Below, piece after piece: positions 1 to 7,515 of a DNA stretch of 64,000 nucleotides. The notes under the pieces were generated by a model, which had not been told where the DNA came from, made no database searches, and saw only the letters and a list, made by a program, of their open reading frames with translations. Source of the stretch: Flavobacteriaceae bacterium (GTDB lineage Bacteria > Bacteroidota > Bacteroidia > Flavobacteriales > Flavobacteriaceae). The translations under genes were made by a program, and so were the position numbers. The DNA lies in the NCBI GenBank assembly GCA_018608625.1, contig JABAZC010000071.1:1-64000 (forward strand). The letters are read 5' to 3'. Position 1 is the stretch's first letter. Each line of letters begins with the position of its first letter.

Positions 1-1969
1 CAATATTAGCAATTTTCAATTCTAAAATCCCACTTTGTTGAGTCCCCATCATATCTCCTGGGCCGCGTAGTCTAAGATCTACTTCCGCAATTTCAAACCC
101 ATCGCTAGAGTGAACCATCGTTTGCATGCGTGTTTTACTATTTTCCCCTAATTTATGACTGGTCATTAAAATACAGTAACTCTGTTCACTTCCACGTCCC
201 ACGCGTCCTCTTAACTGATGGAGTTGCGATAATCCAAAACGTTCGGCACTTTCAATAATCATGACCGATGCATTGGGTACATTCACTCCTACCTCAATTA
301 CTGTTGTGGCCACCATAATATGAGTTTCCCCTTTTACAAATCGTTGCATTTCAAATTCTTTATCTGCAGGTTTCATTTGACCGTGCACCATAGATACTTG
401 ATACTTTGGCATTGGGAAATCACGAACTATGCCTTCATAGCCATCCATTAAGTCCTTAAAATCTAAGGATTCACTTTCGTTTATTAATGGATATACAATA
501 TAAATTTGTCGTCCTTTTGCAATTTCTTCCCTAATAAAACCAATAACTTTTAGTCGATTGGTATCATAGCGATGAACAGTTTTAATTGGCTTTCTTCCTG
601 CCGGTAGCTCATCGATTACGGAAATATCTAAATCGCCATAAACAGACATTGCCAAAGTACGTGGAATCGGAGTTGCTGTCATGACTAAAATATGAGGTGG
701 AGAATCATTCTTTTTCCATAGCTTACTGCGTTGTGCGACTCCAAATCGGTGTTGTTCGTCAATAATTGCCAGGCCAAGGTTTTTAAATTTCACCTTATCC
801 TCTAGAAGTGCGTGAGTTCCCACAATAATTTGTAATTCACCAGATTCTAATTGTTCGTGAATGACGCGACGAGCAGCGATTTTACTTGATCCAGTTAATA
901 ATGCAATTTTAACTCCAATTAAATCACAAAAAGGTTTCAGTCCGTTGTAATGTTGAAATGCTAAAATTTCTGTGGGTGCCATTAAAGTCGATTGAAAATC
1001 ATTATCGATAGCAATAAACATAGACATCAAAGCTACAATCGTTTTTCCAGAACCAACATCTCCTTGTAAAAGACGATTCATTTGAGCATTACTCCCCATA
1101 TCAATTCGAATCTCTCTCAAGACTCTTTTTTGAGCATTGGTCAATTCAAAAGGAAGATGTTTATTATAAAACGTATTAAAGTAATCTCCTACGGTTTCAA
1201 AACGATAGCCTTTAATTTTAGACTTGTGAATAATATTTTTTAGAATAAGTTGAAGTTGTATGTAAAAAAGTTCTTCGAACTTTAATCGAAACTGAGACCG
1301 GCTTAATAAGTTTTTATTTTTTGGAAAATGAATATTTAAAAGCGCTTCACTTTTAGAAATTAATTTTTGATGCTCAAGAATCTCTAAAGAAAGTGATTCT
1401 TCAAAACGGCCATTTAATTGTAGAAAAAGCTGTTCCATTACTTTACAAATAACGCGGTTTGAAATCCCTCGATTAGATAACTTTTCGGTTGAAGGATATA
1501 TTGGCTGTATCGCCTTAGAGAGGCTTTTATCATAGTCCGTCTTTAGTTCTATGTCTGGATGCGGCATGCTAAACACACTATTGAACAGGTTGACTTTTCC
1601 GAAAATAACATAATCAGTATGTGTTTTTAAATGCTCCCGAATCCATTTATGCCCCTTAAACCAAACCAGTTCAATGAAGCCTGAATCATCTCTAAAAGTG
1701 GCAACCAGTCGTTTGCCTCGCTTTTGTGCAATTTCTTTAAATCCTGTAATTTGTCCAATGATTTGAACTTCCGAATTTGAAGGCTGAAGTTCTGTGGTTT
1801 TATAAAACCGAGTGCGGTCTATATATCTATTTGGAAATAAATTTATAAGATCTTGAAACGTACGAATCCCCAATTCTTTACGTAAGACTTCAGCGCGACT
1901 CGGCCCGACGCCTTTTAAATAATCAATAGGAGTTTGAAGAATGGTCGCTGTGTTGGATGAATTTTTAAT
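1..1969 (-). CDS. recG: ATP-dependent DNA helicase RecG (3' end cut by window edge)
   Basis: RecG remodels stalled replication forks and branch-migrates Holliday junctions in the cytoplasm. Read on the minus strand, the frame opens with a wedge/OB region beginning around LQTPIDYLKGVGPSRAE. It then shows the superfamily 2 helicase motifs: GDVGSGKT near residue 300, DEQHRFG, TATPIPRT, and the RVGRG motif close to the left edge. About 656 codons are present; family members are about 700, so only the last few dozen residues are missing. The start is odd. The in-frame stop at 1973-1975 is followed by no ATG, GTG or TTG before the conserved N-terminal motif; ATT codons at 1967-1969 and 1940-1942 are the only near-start codons. 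I used ATT 1967-1969. It is divergent from the PNGase F-like gene. Function is certain, the start is not. Confidence 0.95.
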   Translation of the reverse strand, partial: MKNSSNTATILQTPIDYLKGVGPSRAEVLRKELGIRTFQDLINLFPNRYIDRTRFYKTTELQPSNSEVQIIGQITGFKEIAQKRGKRLVATFRDDSGFIELVWFKGHKWIREHLKTHTDYVIFGKVNLFNSVFSMPHPDIELKTDYDKSLSKAIQPIYPSTEKLSNRGISNRVICKVMEQLFLQLNGRFEESLSLEILEHQKLISKSEALLNIHFPKNKNLLSRSQFRLKFEELFYIQLQLILKNIIHKSKIKGYRFETVGDYFNTFYNKHLPFELTNAQKRVLREIRIDMGSNAQMNRLLQGDVGSGKTIVALMSMFIAIDNDFQSTLMAPTEILAFQHYNGLKPFCDLIGVKIALLTGSSKIAARRVIHEQLESGELQIIVGTHALLEDKVKFKNLGLAIIDEQHRFGVAQRSKLWKKNDSPPHILVMTATPIPRTLAMSVYGDLDISVIDELPAGRKPIKTVHRYDTNRLKVIGFIREEIAKGRQIYIVYPLINESESLDFKDLMDGYEGIVRDFPMPKYQVSMVHGQMKPADKEFEMQRFVKGETHIMVATTVIEVGVNVPNASVMIIESAERFGLSQLHQLRGRVGRGSEQSYCILMTSHKLGENSKTRMQTMVHSSDGFEIAEVDLRLRGPGDMMGTQQSGILELKIANI

Positions 1970-2084
1970 AAATTACTTGTTTAATTTTTATAACTATAGT
2001 ACACGCAACTAAGTTAATAGTTTTTATCACTGTTTATTTAAAAATGTTTAACTTGTTTCCTTAAAAAATTTATTTAAATAAATT

Positions 2085-3794
2085 ATGAAACTATTAATTA
2101 AATCTACAAATTATTTTATAATTTTTACATTCTCAATATTAATTAATTGTAGTAGTGACAACCCCACCTCACCTCCAGTAGAAGTAACCACTCCTTTAGT
2201 TTCGGTTAGTGTTGAAGCGCTTAGTTTTAATGATACCGAAACTCTAATGTTTTCAGACTCCAAAACTCTTAATTTTAGCGGTGAATATTTATCAGAAAAT
2301 TTATCAATAAACAGTGGAGTGAATTTTGAAATATCCTTAGATAATGAAAATTATGAAACTCAAATAATTATAGAACTAACAAATTCTGAAGTCAGTTCAC
2401 AGACTTTATTCGTACGCTTTGCACCTGGAGAGGACGCTATTGGTCAGACTCAAGGAACCTTAACTTTATCAAGTACTGGGGCAACTTCTCGAACGGTAAA
2501 TCTAATTGCAAACGCATTGGGAACTATTCCTTATTTGAGTATCAACTACGCTGAATTTTCGTTTACTGAAACCAGTATCGGGGCAACTACAGAATCAATC
2601 CCTCTTGAAGTAACTGCTAATAATTTATTAACATCTTTGACTATTTCTACTGAAGGTCCATTTATGATATCTCTAAACAATTCAGAATTTAGTTCTACCA
2701 TTCAGGTGGATGAACAAACTGCAAATGAGGATTTCACGTTGTATGCCCGTTTTGAACCAACTGAAATTGGTGAATCAGTAAGTAGTGTAGAATTTAATAG
2801 TGATGGCTTAGGTACTGTTTCCTTGTCCTTGAGTGGAGTTGGCATTGCGATGGTATATAATTATCAAACTTTTAACCAAACCCGTTTGGCTTATGGGGGT
2901 GGTTTTAGCCAATCTTCTATACAAACATTCTCTCTTCACGAAGACATGACAACTATTGAAACCATAAATATGTATCTACAATTAAACTGTCCTTTAGGAG
3001 GGTGTAATGCATGGGATGTTTATTCAAATATTTTAGTGAAAGACCCCTCTACAAACGAATGGTATGAAATAGGTCGTTACATCACTCCATACGGAGTTGG
3101 CACAGGACAACTAGAAAGAGGATTAGAAATTGATGTTACTGATTTCAAGTCTTTGTTAAACGGGACTGTTGAATTAAAAGCCTTTATTGAAGTATGGGGT
3201 AGCGATGGTTGGGAGTTGAGTGTAGATTTTGACTATGTTCAAGGGACACCTGATTATCAATATTATGAAATTGCTCCGATTATACAATACAACAACAACT
3301 CTTTAGGAGGTGTGATTTATGGAGAAGATGATTCTGCGTTTGATTTAACCAAAACTATTTCTCTTCCTTCTAATTCTGAAAGCTCGCATTTACGCACAAT
3401 TATTACAGGTTGGGGACATGCAACTCCAAATGATTCTGATGGTAGGCCATGTGCTGAATGGTGCCACAGAACACACCATGTTAGTATTAATAACAATCAA
3501 ACATATCAGCATTACTTAGGCCCTATCGGATGTGTCTCTAACCCTATAAACCCACAAGGGGGTAATTGGGTTCCAGACAGAGCAGGTTGGTGTCCAGGAA
3601 TGGCTGTTCCAAATCGAATTGACTTACTAGACCAAAGTTTATCGGGAAGTACATTTAGCTTCGATTATGAATTTCAACCCTGGACAAACAATCTTTTGTC
3701 AACTTCATCAAATATCCACGCCTATTATGCATTGTCTAGCTTTATCATTGTAAAAAGCAATACCCCGGTTGAAAAACCAATTGTGATGGATTAA
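2085..3794 (+). CDS. PNGase F-like surface lipoprotein (peptide-N4-(N-acetyl-beta-glucosaminyl)asparagine amidase)
   Basis: PNGase F removes N-linked glycans by hydrolysing the bond between the innermost GlcNAc and asparagine. The protein (569 aa) has a lipoprotein signal with Cys22 in the lipobox, followed by SSDN, resembling Bacteroidota surface-export signals. Two tandem beta-rich domains of about 105 residues follow (about 38-146 and 147-253, both ending in a SLSG/NLIA-type strand), probably Ig-like spacers. Residues about 257-569 match Elizabethkingia PNGase F closely as I remember it (EWYEIGR, GLEIDVTDFKSLL, GWGHA, CAEWC, DRAGWCPGMAVP, SGSTFS, AKSNTP-like end). The three catalytic acids map to Asp311 (AWD), Glu369 (FIEVW) and Glu458 (CAEW), all conserved. 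The classic enzyme is secreted and lacks the spacers; here it looks membrane-anchored. No type IX C-terminal domain is visible. It stands alone, divergent from recG and convergent with the next gene. Confidence 0.9.
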   Translation: MKLLIKSTNYFIIFTFSILINCSSDNPTSPPVEVTTPLVSVSVEALSFNDTETLMFSDSKTLNFSGEYLSENLSINSGVNFEISLDNENYETQIIIELTNSEVSSQTLFVRFAPGEDAIGQTQGTLTLSSTGATSRTVNLIANALGTIPYLSINYAEFSFTETSIGATTESIPLEVTANNLLTSLTISTEGPFMISLNNSEFSSTIQVDEQTANEDFTLYARFEPTEIGESVSSVEFNSDGLGTVSLSLSGVGIAMVYNYQTFNQTRLAYGGGFSQSSIQTFSLHEDMTTIETINMYLQLNCPLGGCNAWDVYSNILVKDPSTNEWYEIGRYITPYGVGTGQLERGLEIDVTDFKSLLNGTVELKAFIEVWGSDGWELSVDFDYVQGTPDYQYYEIAPIIQYNNNSLGGVIYGEDDSAFDLTKTISLPSNSESSHLRTIITGWGHATPNDSDGRPCAEWCHRTHHVSINNNQTYQHYLGPIGCVSNPINPQGGNWVPDRAGWCPGMAVPNRIDLLDQSLSGSTFSFDYEFQPWTNNLLSTSSNIHAYYALSSFIIVKSNTPVEKPIVMD

Positions 3795-3812
3795 TTGGAT
3801 AAATGGCTATTT

Positions 3813-4331
3813 TTATAAAACTATCAGTTTGCTCACTTCATTTTTTAAATAAGCCAAAGCAACACTACTTGGTGGGGGTTTACCTATAGATTTAGTTAAT
3901 ACGAGTTCTCTGAACTTGTCAGCGGTTTTTGTAGTATTTAAAATATCATAATTTCTAATGGATTGTATCGTAGTATTTTTTGCAGTTAAAATCACATTCC
4001 AGCAATCATTCGAAATGTAAATTTGTTGTGATAGATTATGCTCAAATTCTTGTTCTATGGTTTTAATCAATAGCTGTTGATAATCTTCTTTTTTAGTTGA
4101 AATTGGCTGAACTCTGATAAGCAAGCTAGTTAGAGTCATCCGTTCTAAAAATAAGGTCAAACGCTCGTAGGCTTGTAATTTAATAGGAATAATATCACTT
4201 TTTATAGAGTTGTTTTGATAGAAGTAATGCTTTTTATTTTGATTAATCAAATAATCTTTAAAAAACTTATAGACAATAATCAAGGCTAAAAGGGCGAAAA
4301 ACCATTTAAAATTAGTTTCTAAAAAATTCAT
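3813..4331 (-). CDS. Conserved membrane-anchored protein of unknown function
   Basis: I do not recognise a function. The protein has 172 residues with one N-terminal membrane segment (about 9-26) and a soluble, largely helical remainder. The run LQAYERLTLFLERM and the phrase QEFEHNLSQQIYIS feel like a family conserved in Flavobacteriaceae, seen here only by memory of similar proteins. There are no catalytic motifs or cysteine pairs beyond a single Cys. It is convergent with the PNGase F-like gene (18 bp apart) and divergent from the helicase gene. A good -7 element on the minus strand (4368-4375) supports its own transcription. Confidence 0.75.
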   Translation of the reverse strand: MNFLETNFKWFFALLALIIVYKFFKDYLINQNKKHYFYQNNSIKSDIIPIKLQAYERLTLFLERMTLTSLLIRVQPISTKKEDYQQLLIKTIEQEFEHNLSQQIYISNDCWNVILTAKNTTIQSIRNYDILNTTKTADKFRELVLTKSIGKPPPSSVALAYLKNEVSKLIVL

Positions 4332-4367
4332 TTCTAATAAAATTAGTTAATTATAAATTAATAAATA

Positions 4368-4375
4368 CAAAGTTA
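4368..4375 (-). promoter_or_regulatory. -7 element (TAACTTTG) upstream of the 172-aa membrane protein
   Basis: On the minus strand this octamer fits the Bacteroidota consensus TAnnTTTG exactly and lies about 37 bp before the ATG at 4331. No convincing TTG -33 box is seen at the usual spacing. Confidence 0.5.
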
Positions 4376-4527
4376 CTGATTTCAATTAATATAGAGGCTG
4401 AATCGACGAAAGACAAATTAAAAACCGACCTCATTTTAGAGATTCAAAAATTGTTTATAATTTATAAGCGTTCCTTTTAAAATTACGAATAACATTACTT
4501 AATTTCACATCTTATAAAAAATAGAAT

Positions 4528-6849
4528 TTGAAACAGTATTTAAGTCAACTTAACGAAGCACAATTAGCGCCTACATTACAGAAAGAAGGACCAATGATTG
4601 TTATTGCGGGAGCTGGTTCTGGAAAAACAAGAGTTCTCACCTATCGCATCGCCTATTTAATGAGTGAGGGCGTTGATCCCTTCAATATTTTATCCCTGAC
4701 CTTTACCAACAAGGCTGCACGTGAAATGAAAATAAGAATCGCTTCTATTGTAGGTGATAGTGAAACAAAAAACTTGTGGATGGGAACCTTTCACTCTGTC
4801 TTTGCCAAAATTTTGCGTTTTGAAGCCGACAAACTTGGGTATCCGTCTAACTTTACAATCTACGATACACAAGATTCTCAGCGTTTAATTTCATCGATTA
4901 TCAAAGAGAAAAAGTTAGATAAAGACATCTATAAATACAAGCAAGTTCAATCCAGAATATCCTCCTATAAAAACAGTTTAATTACTGTTAAAGCTTACTT
5001 TCAGAACCCTGACCTTAAAGAAGCCGATGTCATGTCTAAGCGACCAGAAATGGGTGAGATTTATAAAGAATATGTCTCTAGATGTTTCAAGGCTGGCGCC
5101 ATGGATTTTGATGATTTATTACTTAAAACCAATGAGCTACTGACCCGTTTCCCTGAAGTATTAGCCAAATATCAAGATCGGTTCCGTTACATCCTTGTCG
5201 ATGAGTACCAAGATACAAACCACTCACAATACTTAATAGTCAGAGCCCTATCAGATCGTTTTCAAAATATCTGTGTTGTGGGAGATGATGCACAAAGTAT
5301 TTACGCCTTCCGTGGCGCAAACATTAACAATATTCTAAACTTCCAAAAAGATTATGAAGATGTGAAAATGTTTAGACTGGAACAGAATTACCGTTCTACC
5401 AAAAACATTGTTAATGCCGCCAACTCTATCATTGAAAAAAATCAGACTAAATTAGATAAAGTCGTTTGGACTGCTAATGAGGTGGGAGAAAAAATTACTG
5501 TCAATCGTTCTTTAACAGATGGAGATGAAGGTCGTTATGTGGCGAGCTCTATCTTTGAAAATAAAATGCAAAACCAGGCTGAAAATGGCGACTTTGCTGT
5601 TTTATACCGAACCAATGCTCAGTCAAGGTCTATTGAAGATGCTTTACGTAAAAGAGGGCTTGATTACAGGATATATGGAGGGCTTTCTTTTTATCAACGA
5701 AAAGAAATAAAAGATGTCCTCTCCTACTTGCGAATCATCATTAACCCTGCGGATGAAGAAGCTTTGAAACGAATTATCAACTTCCCTGGAAGAGGTATTG
5801 GACAAACTACTATTGATCGTTTAATTGTCTCCGCAAACGAATACAACAAATCCATCTTTGAGGTCTTAAAAAACCTTCATAAACTCCCCATAAACATAAA
5901 TGGGGGAACTAAAACAAAATTGCAAAACTTTGCCACCATGATTGAAAGTTTTCAAATCATGAGTAAAACTAATAATGCATTTGATTTAGCAGAACATGTT
6001 TGTAAAGCGAGTGGATTGATTCAGGAGTTTAAAAAAGATGGTACTCCAGAAGGGATGACTCGAATGGAAAACATTGAGGAACTTCTTAATGGAATAAAAG
6101 ATTTTGTTGAAGGACAACAAGAAATAGTAGATTCAACAGGATCATTAGCGGAGTTTTTAGAGGATGTAGCCTTGGCAACAGACTTAGACAACGAGGAAGG
6201 TGAAGACAGTGACAAAGTTGCACTTATGACCATTCATTTAGCCAAAGGACTTGAATTTGAATATGTTTACATCGTTGGCTTGGAGGAAAACTTGTTTCCA
6301 AGTGCCATGAGTATGAATACAAGGAGCGAGCTTGAAGAAGAACGTCGACTGTTCTATGTAGCCTTAACACGAGCAGAAAAACAAGCCTATCTCACCTATG
6401 CCCTATCTAGATACCGTTGGGGTAAATTAGTGGATGCAGAACCTTCTAGATTTATTGAAGAAATTGATGAACAATATCTAGAAATTGTAACCCCAAAAGA
6501 AGAACGTCGATTTAACCCCATGTTAAGTGCTGACATTTTTGGAGATGTTGATCCTAGCACGGTAAGATACAAGAAACCAGCCTATTTAAAAGCAAAGCCA
6601 AAAGCTAAAGAACCTTTTAAAATTACGGCGCCAAAAAACTTGAAAAAAGTTAGTGAAACCACAACCAACACCAACTTATTTGACAATAAATTAATTATTG
6701 GAGATGTGGTTAATCACCTACGATTTGGAAAAGGTAACGTATTAAATATTGAAGGAAAAGGAGCAGATTTGAAAGCAGAAATTAAATTTGAAAATGGCGG
6801 TATCAAAAAGTTGTTACTTAGATTTGCAAAGCTTGAAATCATTTCATAA
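4528..6849 (+). CDS. UvrD/PcrA-like superfamily 1 DNA helicase
   Basis: A 3'-5' DNA helicase of the UvrD/Rep/PcrA family (773 aa), acting in nucleotide excision and mismatch repair and in clearing replication forks. All motifs are visible: Q-motif LNEAQ, Walker A GAGSGKT (28-34), LTFTNKAAREM, DEYQDT (225-230), GDDAQSIYAFRG (252-263), QNYRS, TIHLAKGLEF (about 567-577) and RRLFYVALTRAEK (about 603-615). The C-terminal tail from about 690 ends in a basic Tudor-like segment (GDVVNHLRFGKG), as in PcrA. The start is TTG; the residues after it match the usual N-terminus and no nearby ATG fits. It begins a run of four genes with short gaps (15, 30 and 20 bp) that also holds uvrA. Confidence 0.95.
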   Translation: MKQYLSQLNEAQLAPTLQKEGPMIVIAGAGSGKTRVLTYRIAYLMSEGVDPFNILSLTFTNKAAREMKIRIASIVGDSETKNLWMGTFHSVFAKILRFEADKLGYPSNFTIYDTQDSQRLISSIIKEKKLDKDIYKYKQVQSRISSYKNSLITVKAYFQNPDLKEADVMSKRPEMGEIYKEYVSRCFKAGAMDFDDLLLKTNELLTRFPEVLAKYQDRFRYILVDEYQDTNHSQYLIVRALSDRFQNICVVGDDAQSIYAFRGANINNILNFQKDYEDVKMFRLEQNYRSTKNIVNAANSIIEKNQTKLDKVVWTANEVGEKITVNRSLTDGDEGRYVASSIFENKMQNQAENGDFAVLYRTNAQSRSIEDALRKRGLDYRIYGGLSFYQRKEIKDVLSYLRIIINPADEEALKRIINFPGRGIGQTTIDRLIVSANEYNKSIFEVLKNLHKLPININGGTKTKLQNFATMIESFQIMSKTNNAFDLAEHVCKASGLIQEFKKDGTPEGMTRMENIEELLNGIKDFVEGQQEIVDSTGSLAEFLEDVALATDLDNEEGEDSDKVALMTIHLAKGLEFEYVYIVGLEENLFPSAMSMNTRSELEEERRLFYVALTRAEKQAYLTYALSRYRWGKLVDAEPSRFIEEIDEQYLEIVTPKEERRFNPMLSADIFGDVDPSTVRYKKPAYLKAKPKAKEPFKITAPKNLKKVSETTTNTNLFDNKLIIGDVVNHLRFGKGNVLNIEGKGADLKAEIKFENGGIKKLLLRFAKLEIIS

Positions 6850-6864
6850 TATAGAGATATAATA

Positions 6865-7485
6865 ATGGCTGAACTCCTCAAAATATTTCCAGAAAACCCA
6901 AACCCTAAAGCACTAAAAAAAGTATTTGAAGTGCTTAAAAAGGGCGGATTAATCATTTACCCTACAGATACAGTTTATGGATTAGGTTGTGATATCACAA
7001 ATATCAAGGCGCTCGAAAAGATTGCAAAATTAAAAGGCCTTAAACTTGAACGGTCAAATTTTTCTTTCATCTGTAATGACTTGAGTAATTTAAGTGATTA
7101 TGTAACTCAGATAGACACACCGACATTCAAACTCCTTAAGCGTACGCTTCCTGGCCCCTATACTTTTATATTGCCCGGCGCTAGTACCCTTCCTCATCCC
7201 TTTAAAAAAAGAAAGACAGTTGGTATTCGAATTCCTGATAACAGTATTGTTTTAGAAATTGTTAAAATGCTAGGAAACCCTATTGTGTCCACTTCAATAC
7301 GAGATGATGATGAATTATTGGAATACACAACAGACCCAGAACTCATTTATGAAAAATGGAATTCTAAAGTGGATTTAGTTATTGATGGTGGTTATGGGGA
7401 TAACCAACCCTCTACTATTGTAGAAATTAAAGATTCTGAAGTCACTATTTTAAGAGAAGGAAAAGGGGATATTGATATATTTTAA
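6865..7485 (+). CDS. Sua5/YciO/YrdC-family protein, YciO type
   Basis: The protein (206 aa) has the YrdC-like fold: VLKKGGLIIYPTDTVYGLGCD near the N-terminus, then RSNFSFICNDLSNLS, LPGPYTFIL, KRKTVGIRIPD and the closing ILREGKGDI. YrdC/Sua5 enzymes make threonylcarbamoyl-AMP for the t6A37 tRNA modification. The sequence resembles the YciO subgroup (for example PGNYTFIL, KRKTIGMRVP and VVREGVGD in E. coli YciO) more than TsaC/YrdC, so the exact activity is less certain than the fold. It sits 15 bp after the helicase gene and 30 bp before uvrA and is probably co-transcribed with them. Confidence 0.85.
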   Translation: MAELLKIFPENPNPKALKKVFEVLKKGGLIIYPTDTVYGLGCDITNIKALEKIAKLKGLKLERSNFSFICNDLSNLSDYVTQIDTPTFKLLKRTLPGPYTFILPGASTLPHPFKKRKTVGIRIPDNSIVLEIVKMLGNPIVSTSIRDDDELLEYTTDPELIYEKWNSKVDLVIDGGYGDNQPSTIVEIKDSEVTILREGKGDIDIF

Positions 7486-7515
7486 AATTGACAAAAGAGA
7501 TTATAGAATTGATTT

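Noticed and set aside
6714-6956. 80-aa minus-strand frame across the helicase/YciO-type gene junction
   Set aside because: Lies over the coding ends of two clear genes and has low-complexity composition.
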